The notes beneath the pieces are model-generated. The model saw only the letters and a program-made list of their open reading frames with translations. It was not told the DNA's origin and did no database searches. From Chitinophagaceae bacterium (GTDB lineage: Bacteria; Bacteroidota; Bacteroidia; Chitinophagales; Chitinophagaceae): a stretch of 41,167 nucleotides of DNA. The DNA is taken from assembly GCA_947372235.1 (NCBI GenBank), contig CANBSW010000018.1, positions 1 through 41,167 of the forward strand. Reading direction: 5' to 3'. Below, piece by piece: positions 1 to 7,175 of the stretch (positions are counted from its first letter, which is position 1; each line of letters begins with the position of its first letter). The translations under genes and the position numbers were made by a program.

Positions 1-756
1 CCCGGTATTTTAGTATTGAATGGTGATATTATTGATGGATGGCAATTCAACAAAAGATACTTTCCTATCAGTCATATACAGGTTATAAAGGAGATCATGA
101 ACCTCTTAAGCAAAGGAACCCGGGTAATTTATATCACCGGCAATCATGATGAAATGATGCGCCGTTACAGCGATATCTCCATTGGTAATTTTCAGATCAC
201 AGATAAAGTGGTGATTGAGCTGGATGGTAAAATGACATGGATCTTTCATGGAGATGTGTTTGATGCCACTACAAAAGGAAGTGCCAAAATGCTGGCTAAA
301 CTGGGTGGACATGGATATGATATCCTCATCCTGTTAAACAGATTGATCAACACCTGTTTAAAATTATGTGGACGTGAAAAAATGAGCCTGAGTAAGAAAG
401 TAAAAAATGGTGTAAAAAAAGCAGTTTCCTGGATCGGTAATTTTGAGCAGACGGCTGCCGAACTGGCCATTCAAAAAAATTATGATTATGTGATCTGCGG
501 ACATATTCATCAGCCACAAAAAAGAGTGGTTGAAACAAAGGAGGGTAAAGTGGTTTATATGAACAGTGGCGATTGGATAGAAAACCTTACTTCATTGGAA
601 TACAATGATTCTGAATGGAAGATCTTCCAGTATGCAGAAAAAGATTTTATTAACCAACCGGTAATTGAAAAAGCTATCCTGAAACAGCGTCCAAAACTGA
701 ATGTTTTAACAGATGAGGTTTCGTTTTTTCTAAACTCTTTATCACTTCAATCATGA
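1..756 (+). CDS. UDP-2,3-diacylglucosamine diphosphatase-like metallophosphoesterase (5' partial)
   Basis: The reading frame is open to the left edge, so the true start lies outside the window; an internal TTG at 16 is not a credible start. The calcineurin-like phosphoesterase metal-ligand blocks appear in the usual order: NGDIIDGW near the visible start, GNHDE, HGD followed by VFD, and GHIHQP. This spacing and the short helical insert between HGD and GHIH fit the LpxH-like family, which cleaves UDP-2,3-diacylglucosamine to lipid X in lipid A synthesis at the inner membrane face. Many Bacteroidota carry several paralogues of this family, so the exact substrate is inferred. It overlaps the next gene by 4 bp (ATGA), which implies translational coupling with a glycosyltransferase and supports an envelope role. 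Confidence 0.8.
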   Translation, partial: PGILVLNGDIIDGWQFNKRYFPISHIQVIKEIMNLLSKGTRVIYITGNHDEMMRRYSDISIGNFQITDKVVIELDGKMTWIFHGDVFDATTKGSAKMLAKLGGHGYDILILLNRLINTCLKLCGREKMSLSKKVKNGVKKAVSWIGNFEQTAAELAIQKNYDYVICGHIHQPQKRVVETKEGKVVYMNSGDWIENLTSLEYNDSEWKIFQYAEKDFINQPVIEKAILKQRPKLNVLTDEVSFFLNSLSLQS

Positions 757-1802
757 AAATATTTTATGCCGTACAGGCTACCGGAAATGGCCATATTGCA
801 AGGGCCATCGAGCTGATGCCTTATTTGCAGCAATATGGTGAAGTGGATATTTTTTTGAGTGGAAGCAACAGTAATCTGAAAGTGCCATTACCGGTAAAAT
901 ACAAAAGCAATGGGGTAAGCTTGTTTTACGGAAATCGGGGAGGACTGGATTATCTGAAGATGTTACGGAATTTCTCCCCCTTACAAACAATTACCACAGC
1001 AAGAGACCTGCCCGTAGAAAAGTATGATATCGTTCTTAACGACTTTGAATGCATTACATCTCTGGCCTGTAAATTTAAGAATGTGCCTTCGGTAAATTTT
1101 GGTCATCAGGCAAGCTTCCTAAGTGCCAATACCCCAAGACCTCAAAAGAAAGATTTGATCGGGGAATTGGTTTTAAAAAATTACGCAACTGCCAATAAAT
1201 ATATTGGGCTACATTTTGATCAGTATGATGATTTTATTTATTCTCCGGTTTTAAAAGAAAAAATCCTGAATGCAGAAGCTGAGGATCAGGGCTACATTAC
1301 TGTATACCTTTCCCATTACAGTGATGAATTCGTGATCTCCAAATTGAAAAATATCCCTGACTTACGCTTCGAAGTTTTTTCTAAAAAAGTTTCCTCCAGA
1401 ACTGAAAACGGCAATGTAACTTTAATACCTATTGATAATGATGCTTTTGTTGAAAGTATGACTCATTGCACCGGAGTAATAACAGGAGCCGGATTTGAAA
1501 CACCTGCAGAAGCATTGTATCTTGGAAAAAAATTAATGTGCCTGCCTATTAAAGGGCAGTATGAGCAATTGTGTAATGCAGCTGCTTTACAAAAATTCAA
1601 TGTGCCTGTTCTGAATAATATGGATGATCAATTTGTTAATGAGGTGAGTAACTGGATGAATACAAAAAATATTTCTAAACTGGTAATTACAAATTCAACA
1701 GAAAGTATTGTTTCTAAAGTGATAGAAACAGCATTATCGATCAGAAAGGAAGAAAATATTTCTGAGTACTCTTTTTCAGGGTACCCAGCTTTTAAGTATT
1801 GA
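753..1802 (+). CDS. Glycosyltransferase family protein (GT-B type, PF13528-like)
   Basis: A 349-residue protein that starts with MKIFYAVQATGNGHIARA, the N-terminal Rossmann strand and glycine-rich loop of GT-B glycosyltransferases related to MurG and the 'Glycos_transf_1_3' family. The C-terminal half has the matching nucleotide-sugar segment, TGAGFETPAEALYLGKK, followed by QYEQLCNA. No signal peptide or membrane segment is evident, so it should act in the cytoplasm or at the inner membrane face. The start ATG overlaps the upstream stop by 4 bp and the two genes are surely co-transcribed. Donor and acceptor sugars cannot be read from the sequence. Coupling to an LpxH-like phosphatase suggests glycolipid or surface polysaccharide synthesis, which is an inference. 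Confidence 0.75.
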   Translation: MKIFYAVQATGNGHIARAIELMPYLQQYGEVDIFLSGSNSNLKVPLPVKYKSNGVSLFYGNRGGLDYLKMLRNFSPLQTITTARDLPVEKYDIVLNDFECITSLACKFKNVPSVNFGHQASFLSANTPRPQKKDLIGELVLKNYATANKYIGLHFDQYDDFIYSPVLKEKILNAEAEDQGYITVYLSHYSDEFVISKLKNIPDLRFEVFSKKVSSRTENGNVTLIPIDNDAFVESMTHCTGVITGAGFETPAEALYLGKKLMCLPIKGQYEQLCNAAALQKFNVPVLNNMDDQFVNEVSNWMNTKNISKLVITNSTESIVSKVIETALSIRKEENISEYSFSGYPAFKY

Positions 1803-1826
1803 CCTGTTTTTTCGAAACATTTTTTG

Positions 1827-1912
1827 AAACACATAGGAACATAGGTTAAGAAAAAGTTCACATAGTCGCAATTCTATATGCCCTTTGCTTTAACCTATGT
1901 TCCTATGTGTTT
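1827..1912. repeat. Long intergenic inverted repeat (23-bp perfect arms)
   Basis: Arms 1827-1849 and 1890-1912 are exact reverse complements over 23 bp around a 40-nt loop. The flanking T and A tracts could add a few more pairs. Each arm repeats a short word (ACATAGG twice, 8 nt apart). It fills most of the gap between the glycosyltransferase and the GH1 gene. A folded RNA or processing signal is possible, but there is no clean terminator T-tract. Confidence 0.8.
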
Positions 1913-1950
1913 TTAAAAAGCACAGAAGTAAAAATCTTTAATACTAATAA

Positions 1951-3309
1951 TTGACTGATATCAAAAAAATAAGTGCAACAGATTTTGGTGATGATTTTCT
2001 TTGGGGCGTAGCTATTTCTGCTGCGCAAAATGAAGGAGCCTATAATATAGGTGGCCGGGGATTATCTGTTTGGGATGTGTTCTCTAAAAGACAAGGCAAA
2101 ATAAAAAGTGGTGCAAAGCCTTTTGAATCCTGCGATTTTTATCATCGGTATAAAGATGATCTGTTGTTGGTTAAAGTGCTTGGCTTCAAAGTATTTCGTT
2201 TCTCTATTGCATGGAGCCGCATATTGCCGGATGGAACTGGTAATATAAATAAGGAAGGAATTGCTTTTTATCACAGATTGATCGATGAATGTTTAAAACT
2301 CGATCTCATTCCCTACATCACTTTATACCATTGGGATCTTCCCTACGCCTTAGAGAAGGAAGGAGGTTGGACATCACATAAAATAATAAAATGGTTCAGT
2401 AGGTTTACTACCATCTGTGCTAACGAATACGGTACTAAAGTAAAGAACTGGATTATTCTCAATGAACCCATGGGATTTACTTCACTGGGATATATGATTG
2501 GAAAGCACGCTCCCGGTAAATTGGGACTTGATAATTTTCTTCCTGCCGTTCATAATGCAGCAATGGTACAGGCGGAGGGTGGCAGAATTATCAGAAATCT
2601 GGTAGCTAATTCCAATATCGGCACATCATTTTCCTGTAGTGAAGTAATTCCTTACAGCACTAACCGTAAGGACATTGAAGCCGCCAACCGGGTAGACATT
2701 TTAATGAACCGACTTTTTATAGAACCCTCATTGGGATTAGGTTATCCGGATGATGGGTTTGCATTGATGGATAAACTGCATTTGCATAACAAAGCCTGGA
2801 AATACACTAAACAAATGCAGTTCGATTTTGATTTTATCGGGTTGCAGAATTATTTTCCGGTTACTATAAAATACAATCCGGTAATTCCCGTCATTCAGGC
2901 TTCTGAAGTAAAAGCCGCTAAAAGAAGAGTTCCACATACAGGCATGGGATGGGAGATCAATCCGGACAGCTTTTATAGAATGATCAAACGTTTCTCTGAA
3001 TATGATGGTGTTAAAAAAATCATTGTTACAGAAAATGGAGCATTCTTTAAAGACAAACTGGTGAATGGCGTTGTGAATGACGTAGAAAGGATGGATTATT
3101 TTAAAAAATACATTTCTGCTTTACTCAAAGCAAAAAAAGAAGCCATTAATGTAAATGGCTATTTTGCCTGGACCCTCACGGATAATTTTGAATGGTCAGA
3201 AGGTTACCATGCCAGCTTTGGATTGGTACATGTTGATTTTACAACACAATTAAGAACCGTTAAACAATCAGGGCATTGGTTTAGAGAATTTCTTTCTCCC
3301 TCTAGTTAA
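1951..3309 (+). CDS. Glycoside hydrolase family 1 (beta-glucosidase-like)
   Basis: A 452-residue (beta/alpha)8 retaining glycosidase of normal GH1 length. The N-terminal FLWGVAISAAQNEGA is the GH1 entry signature. The acid/base Glu is E172 in ILNEPMGF and the nucleophile is E361 in VTENGAFF. The aglycone-side motif NFEWSEGY is near the C terminus. The start is TTG at 1951, directly after an in-frame stop, and no ATG lies before the conserved region, so this non-ATG start is the only reasonable choice. There is no signal peptide, so it is probably cytoplasmic and acts on imported beta-glucosides or related glycosides. It is separated from the upstream pair by a long inverted repeat, so co-transcription is uncertain. 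Exact sugar specificity is not readable. Confidence 0.9.
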   Translation: MTDIKKISATDFGDDFLWGVAISAAQNEGAYNIGGRGLSVWDVFSKRQGKIKSGAKPFESCDFYHRYKDDLLLVKVLGFKVFRFSIAWSRILPDGTGNINKEGIAFYHRLIDECLKLDLIPYITLYHWDLPYALEKEGGWTSHKIIKWFSRFTTICANEYGTKVKNWIILNEPMGFTSLGYMIGKHAPGKLGLDNFLPAVHNAAMVQAEGGRIIRNLVANSNIGTSFSCSEVIPYSTNRKDIEAANRVDILMNRLFIEPSLGLGYPDDGFALMDKLHLHNKAWKYTKQMQFDFDFIGLQNYFPVTIKYNPVIPVIQASEVKAAKRRVPHTGMGWEINPDSFYRMIKRFSEYDGVKKIIVTENGAFFKDKLVNGVVNDVERMDYFKKYISALLKAKKEAINVNGYFAWTLTDNFEWSEGYHASFGLVHVDFTTQLRTVKQSGHWFREFLSPSS

Positions 3310-3378
3310 ATGCGCAATCAAAAAAGCATCACACCAACCACTTTTATCAAATAGTTCGTGATATGGATAATAATTTAT

Positions 3379-3410
3379 CCATTCAATTTGGAAAGCATCA
3401 AATTAAATGG
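3379..3410 (+). terminator. Hairpin after GH1, probable terminator
   Basis: Arms 3379-3390 and 3399-3410 pair over 12 positions with one G-T-type mismatch around an 8-nt loop. A T-rich run begins about 8 nt later, near 3418. A second dyad lies just upstream, ATGGATAA at 3363-3370 and TTATCCAT at 3375-3382. It sits between the convergent GH1 and SusE-like genes, where termination is needed. The gap before the T run makes it less than ideal. Confidence 0.45.
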
Positions 3411-3427
3411 ATGCACCCTTTATTTTT

Positions 3428-4486
3428 TTATGGCCTTCTTACCACACTGCAAAAATAATCACCCGCAAAACGAAGATTAAGAACAATATAATAATTGCCG
3501 GGCTGATCAATGTTAAAACTTGATCCATTATAATCCGGAATCATATAGCCGGATGCATAACTTTTTCCAAAACTAATAGTGTCAGAGTTGTTGGCACGTA
3601 TTCTGAATTCTCCTTTTTGTAAACTGGTATTGATCTTCCAGGTACTCGTAGAACCGTCAAATATCATTTCAGGATCAGAATTATTTACAGTATTAATGGC
3701 AGATCCATTCAAGCCCCAGCTATTTATTTTGAAATAATTCCAACAGTTATTATTTGTATTTGCCCGTAACAGATATAAACCTGATCCTGATGATAAAGCA
3801 AACACTTTTCCATTAAAACCAAATTTTCCGCCTCCTATATCTGTAAAAGTATTTATGGGAACCCAGTTCTTATCCTTTAATAATAAAAATTGCGGGCCTG
3901 GGTTAATGAAATTTATATACCCTTCAAATTCACCATTATTATTTCGTGATACAATATGTGGAGCATTAACAATATCCCAATTCTGGTAATTACCTGGCAC
4001 ATGCATAAATTGGAGTTGATTGTATTCAATGAAATTTTCATAAATAGTCACTCTTAAAGCCTGTGAAATACTGTATACAGGAGAGTTAACTCCATTGTTT
4101 ACTTTTAATCTTAATTCAACCATATCGGTTTGACCCGGTGGCACCAGTTCGCTTAAAGCCTGATTGGCATTTTTTACATTAATTGAAATTGAATTTGAAT
4201 TAGTGTTGGCGATCTCTATCGGCTGCGCAAAACTTGTTCCGTATGATGCGGCTTCAATAATATAATTGCAATTCAAACTGCTACCCGTAATATCCCAACT
4301 AAAATTTAATGCCGGTATATTCTCATTATCCTGATACAAAACAATGCTGGAAACAGATAATTTGAAATTCTGAATTTGTATGTTATTATCGGCACTGGAA
4401 GCAGATGTTATTTTTTTCTGACAGTTGGTTAAAAATACTGCCATACCAATCAAAATGATATATGAGGCCAATACTAAATATCGCAT
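3428..4486 (-). CDS. SusE-like outer-membrane lipoprotein
   Basis: The frame is open from 4564, but I choose the ATG at 4486. From there the protein starts MRYLVLASYIILIGMAVFL and reaches a lipobox Cys in FLTNC (C22), giving a 352-residue lipoprotein. Residues about 30-130 resemble the SusE N-terminal domain (FSWDITGS, then EIANTNSNS). Two carbohydrate-binding-like repeats follow, around FMHVPGNYQNW and again near EMIFDGSTSTW. Family knowledge: SusE/SusF proteins are surface-exposed glycan-binding lipoproteins that normally sit beside SusC and SusD. Here neither is present in the window, and the neighbour is a convergent GH1 gene. It may be an orphan or part of a dispersed system. Family call good, ligand unknown. 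Confidence 0.75.
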   Translation of the reverse strand: MRYLVLASYIILIGMAVFLTNCQKKITSASSADNNIQIQNFKLSVSSIVLYQDNENIPALNFSWDITGSSLNCNYIIEAASYGTSFAQPIEIANTNSNSISINVKNANQALSELVPPGQTDMVELRLKVNNGVNSPVYSISQALRVTIYENFIEYNQLQFMHVPGNYQNWDIVNAPHIVSRNNNGEFEGYINFINPGPQFLLLKDKNWVPINTFTDIGGGKFGFNGKVFALSSGSGLYLLRANTNNNCWNYFKINSWGLNGSAINTVNNSDPEMIFDGSTSTWKINTSLQKGEFRIRANNSDTISFGKSYASGYMIPDYNGSSFNIDQPGNYYIVLNLRFAGDYFCSVVRRP

Positions 4487-4751
4487 AGATGTTACAGGAA
4501 GCAGAGTAGAAGGTTCTCTGTTTCCAAGACAGGGGACTTTATTGGTAACATCTTTTGAATGCATGCTTGAATATCCTCAATTTACAAAAAAAAGAGGGTT
4601 AATTAACCTAAAAAATATCAGGTTATTAAATTAATGAGGCTATAAATAAATTGTAAGGGATATCATTTTTTGCAAGTGGAGTTGTAGTCGCAAAACCTGA
4701 AATTAACTATTATACAATAGTTTTCTATTCATTTATGTAATATGTAAAATG

Positions 4752-5105
4752 CTAATACGAATACACCATCGCCATACTTTCCCTTGCCATCTTCTGGTTA
4801 AATTCAAAAGCGAGCTGTTTGTGATTTACAATATCGATGATGGTTCCAATAAAACAAAAACCACAGGTAAACAGGAAAAGGATTCCCATCCCATTTTGTC
4901 CAACCAAAAAACGTTGAACACCTGCAACCCCCAGAAAACCTAGTACACAGCCCAGTAATATCTGGTCTGTATTTCTGCGCTTACCATTATACACAATCGC
5001 AAAGTTTTGCAATTTTTCTTCCGACAGTTCATTGGTAAGCATTTGCAGAAAAACCAGTTCTTCTCCTTCAAGGGATGGGATGAGATTGATCAGGTTGGGC
5101 CTCAT
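4752..5105 (-). CDS. TM2 domain-containing membrane protein
   Basis: A 117-residue protein. An N-terminal soluble part of about 45 residues (EELVFLQMLTNELSEEK) is followed by a TM2-type pair of hydrophobic helices: ILLGCVLGFLGVAGVQRFLVG, then GILFLFTCGFCFIGTIIDIV, with the Gly-rich turn and the acidic residue at the end of helix 2 typical of the family. The start at 5105 overlaps the upstream DUF2752 gene by 38 bp. An alternative Met at codon 22 would remove the overlap, but the N-terminal stretch looks like that of related proteins, so the longer form is kept. Function unknown; inner membrane location is inferred. Confidence 0.8.
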   Translation of the reverse strand: MRPNLINLIPSLEGEELVFLQMLTNELSEEKLQNFAIVYNGKRRNTDQILLGCVLGFLGVAGVQRFLVGQNGMGILFLFTCGFCFIGTIIDIVNHKQLAFEFNQKMARESMAMVYSY

Positions 5106-5406
5106 TTGTTTTGATTATAGGGTATAGTAATTGAATTATTCTCCTAAATATAATAATAACCGCGAAGATTCCCATAGGATGGTGGTGGAAAGAAGTCACA
5201 AAATTAAGCCTTAAAACATAATGTATTGAATGTCCGATACCACAGCCGGGGCATTGCCCCAATCCCAACAAACTAAATACGCACAAAGAAGTTTCTGTTT
5301 TTTGTACAGGCAAAAAGAATAGAATCAATAATGCGAGCACCCAGAAGATAAATTCAAGTTGCTTGCATATCCATTTCTTCAATAAAAGGAAATAATCTAC
5401 TGCCAT
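5068..5406 (-). CDS. DUF2752 membrane protein
   Basis: A 112-residue protein with hydrophobic segments at about residues 17-33 and 80-97. Between them lies the DUF2752 hallmark, CVFSLLGLGQCPGCGIGHS, with a CPGCG motif. The Cys pair could bind metal or form a disulfide, which is speculation. It lies upstream of and overlaps the TM2-domain gene by 38 bp in a different frame, so the two are almost certainly translated from one mRNA. This pairing recurs in Bacteroidota, from general familiarity. Function unknown. Confidence 0.75.
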   Translation of the reverse strand: MAVDYFLLLKKWICKQLEFIFWVLALLILFFLPVQKTETSLCVFSLLGLGQCPGCGIGHSIHYVLRLNFVTSFHHHPMGIFAVIIIFRRIIQLLYPIIKTNEAQPDQSHPIP

Positions 5407-5423
5407 AAGATTTCTTTCTGCAT

Positions 5424-5482
5424 CATTGTGCCGCTGTGTCTCTGTGGTTCAATATAAACCACAGAGACACAGCGGCACAGTG
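5424..5482. repeat. Long intergenic inverted repeat (23 bp perfect, 26 with a wobble)
   Basis: Arms 5427-5449 and 5457-5479 are exactly complementary over 23 bp, extending to 26 with one wobble, around a 7-nt loop. The arm is built of repeated words of the type CACAG(A/C)G with a period of about 7. It lies between marC (ends 5495) and the DUF2752 start (5406), both minus strand. The stem could stop or stabilise the marC transcript, but there is no T tract. Confidence 0.85.
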
Positions 5483-5494
5483 AAACACAAGGTT

Positions 5495-6073
5495 TTATTT
5501 TCCGAATGCTCCAATATTACTGCTGAATATTTTTACTGCAATGGCTAGCAATATCACCCCAAAAAACTTACGCACTGCCAATAAACCCGCCGGTCCCAAT
5601 AACCGTTCAATTAATTTCAATGATTTTAAAACCAGATATACAACAAGGAGATTGATGAGAATACCTGCTAAAATATACCCTTCATCAAAATTCGCTTTCA
5701 ACGACATGATCGTTGTTAAAGTTCCACTACCCGCAATGATCGGAAAAGCAATGGGCACAACTGTTCCGGATTGTGCGTTCTTATCCCCTTTAAATATTTC
5801 ATGACCCAATACCATTTCCAGTCCTAATAAAAATATCACTACCGATCCACCTACAGCAAAAGAGCGAATGTCTAATCCCAATACTTTCAGGAAGGGTTTT
5901 CCGGCATATAAGAACAGGATCATCAATCCGCCTGAAACCAAGGTTGCCTGTAAAGAACGGATGCCACCAATCTTTTCTTTCAGTGAGATCAGTAAAGGAA
6001 CAGACCCCACAATATCTATTACCGCAAACAAAGTAAATGTAACCGTCAGCAGCTGGTCGAGATGAAAGTCCAT
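5495..6073 (-). CDS. MarC family integral membrane protein
   Basis: Start chosen at 6073 (MDFHLDQLLTVTFTLFAVID). The frame is open to 6157, but the extra 28 residues overlap cobC and are polar, unlike the family. The resulting 192 residues form about six membrane helices with MarC signatures: AVIDIVGSVPL in helix 1, GSVVIFLLGLEMVLG, and the loop VPIAFPIIAGSGTLTTIM. Members are often annotated as NAAT or multiple-antibiotic-resistance transporters, but their transport activity is not established, so no substrate is given. It lies 25 bp downstream of the alpha-ribazole phosphatase gene and is probably in the same transcript. Confidence 0.85.
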   Translation of the reverse strand: MDFHLDQLLTVTFTLFAVIDIVGSVPLLISLKEKIGGIRSLQATLVSGGLMILFLYAGKPFLKVLGLDIRSFAVGGSVVIFLLGLEMVLGHEIFKGDKNAQSGTVVPIAFPIIAGSGTLTTIMSLKANFDEGYILAGILINLLVVYLVLKSLKLIERLLGPAGLLAVRKFFGVILLAIAVKIFSSNIGAFGK

Positions 6074-6098
6074 GTGAATCTTTTTATAAAGGTAAGAT

Positions 6099-6701
6099 TT
6101 ACAAATTAGGTCGATGCCACTCTTTCCCTGTAAGTGAAACGTTATAAATAATTTCATGCACTAAAGTATCATCCTGCATCACTATTTTTACCACACAACC
6201 ATAATGAAAACTGAACACATCAAAACTTTCTTTTAATGGCGTGTTGGTTATATGTGAAACAATACTCCTCAAAACTCCGCCATGAGCAACAATTACCGCA
6301 GGCTGGTTTTGTTTGGCAATCCGCTGAAAACGATTAATTACTCTCTCATGCATCTGCACATAACTCTCGCCACCCGGTACAACTACATTTACAAAATCAT
6401 CCATCCAGGGTTGTATCTCCGGTTTGGGAATTGCATTCCATTCCTGCATTTCCCAACTGCCGCAGTTAAGCTCCATCAGGTCTGCATGTAATTCTATTTT
6501 GTGTTTGGGAAACAATGCATCAGCCAGTTTTTTACAACGCTGCAATGGACTGCTGTATACGCTTTGAATAGTATTGGGAAGATGAGGAATGATAGCAGCA
6601 ACTTCCTGCTCAAAAGTTTCTGTAATATCCAGATCAGTTTGTCCATAGCAAATGCCTTTGGCAACGGCAGGGGTGGTGTGTCTGATGAGATAGATCTCCA
6701 T
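6099..6701 (-). CDS. cobC: Histidine phosphatase, probable alpha-ribazole phosphatase
   Basis: A 200-residue histidine phosphatase superfamily protein. The catalytic motif is LIRHTTP (H8 phosphorylated), with YSSPLQRC, MELNCGSWE supplying the acidic residue, and VAHGGVLRS carrying the second active-site His. The RHTTP variant together with ICYGQTDLD is what I know from bacterial CobC, which removes phosphate from alpha-ribazole 5'-phosphate in the lower-ligand branch of cobalamin assembly. Context agrees: upstream on the same strand is a BtuB-like receptor behind a cobalamin riboswitch. A 255-bp gap with hairpins separates it from that block, so co-regulation is likely but unproven. A general phosphoglycerate-mutase-like phosphatase is the alternative. 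Confidence 0.75.
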   Translation of the reverse strand: MEIYLIRHTTPAVAKGICYGQTDLDITETFEQEVAAIIPHLPNTIQSVYSSPLQRCKKLADALFPKHKIELHADLMELNCGSWEMQEWNAIPKPEIQPWMDDFVNVVVPGGESYVQMHERVINRFQRIAKQNQPAVIVAHGGVLRSIVSHITNTPLKESFDVFSFHYGCVVKIVMQDDTLVHEIIYNVSLTGKEWHRPNL

Positions 6702-6759
6702 AACACGAAATAATCTCAGATTTTCGGGATTAAAAAATATGATTTCACGGAATATAAAA

Positions 6760-6816
6760 AACCGCGCCCTTGGCCTTTGCGTGCATTTTTTCTCGCAAAG
6801 GCGTAAAGGCGCGGTT
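6760..6816. repeat. Imperfect intergenic hairpin, GC-rich arms
   Basis: Outer arms AACCGCGCC (6760-6768) and GGCGCGGTT (6808-6816) and inner arms GCCTTTGCG (6773-6781) and CGCAAAGGC (6794-6802) pair around a 12-nt loop, with a small internal loop. The right arm repeats AAAGGCG 8 nt apart. First of three hairpins in the 255-bp gap between cobC and the CWC gene. A weaker AT-rich dyad lies at about 6841-6880. Confidence 0.65.
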
Positions 6817-6897
6817 CAAAAGCATATTAGAATACTCTCAGATTTCTATTTGATTACAAAATCAATCAGATAAAAATCCGCGATCAGAAATTAAAAA

Positions 6898-6947
6898 ACC
6901 ATGCCTTGTGCCTCTGTGTGCAAATTAATTCCGCACAAAGACATGGT
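6898..6947. repeat. Imperfect intergenic hairpin
   Basis: ACCATG at 6898-6903 pairs with CATGGT at 6942-6947, and GTGC/GCAC blocks within continue the stem with a bulge. The wording (TGTGCCTCTGTGTGC against GCACAAAG) resembles the inverted repeats at 5424-5482 and 37923-37984. It ends 9 bp from the stop codon of the CWC gene, so it would form at the 3' end of that transcript. Confidence 0.55.
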
Positions 6948-6956
6948 AAAAGCAAG

Positions 6957-7172
6957 TCAGAATTTGAAAATATTATTCCGGTGCAACCTATATTGAAACT
7001 GCAGTGTTTGCAAACATTGTCCGCATAAGCAGTCTGTATATTTACTTTCTATAAATACACGTTCCTCATAACTCAATTGCACCTGACTACATTGACATTC
7101 TGAAATATTGCCCACCTTGCATTCGAAGTTTCTTTTGCAACGCGGGCATGGTTTGGTTTCATGGGTTGCCAT
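6957..7172 (-). CDS. Cysteine-rich CWC family small protein
   Basis: A 71-residue protein with eight cysteines: C9, C12, C18, C26, C28, C48, C50 and C53. They form a CPRC knuckle, ECQCSQ and CLCGQC, the pattern of the cysteine-rich CWC family. The spacing implies zinc binding, by inference. Start is ATG at 7172, three bases after the stop of the BtuB-like receptor, so the two share a transcript and presumably the upstream riboswitch. Molecular function is unknown. Its position between a cobalamin receptor and cobC may mean a role in corrinoid handling, but general conservation beside such operons is the only hint. Confidence 0.75.
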   Translation of the reverse strand: MATHETKPCPRCKRNFECKVGNISECQCSQVQLSYEERVFIESKYTDCLCGQCLQTLQFQYRLHRNNIFKF

Positions 7173-7175
7173 ATA

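Noticed and set aside
4487..4564. N-terminal extension of the SusE-like protein to the Met at 4564
   Set aside because: Adds 26 polar residues ahead of a normal lipoprotein signal peptide, which would place the lipobox too far from the N terminus.
6074..6157. Longer MarC start at 6157
   Set aside because: The added 28 residues overlap the cobC coding end and do not resemble the family; the Met at 6073 gives the usual N terminus.
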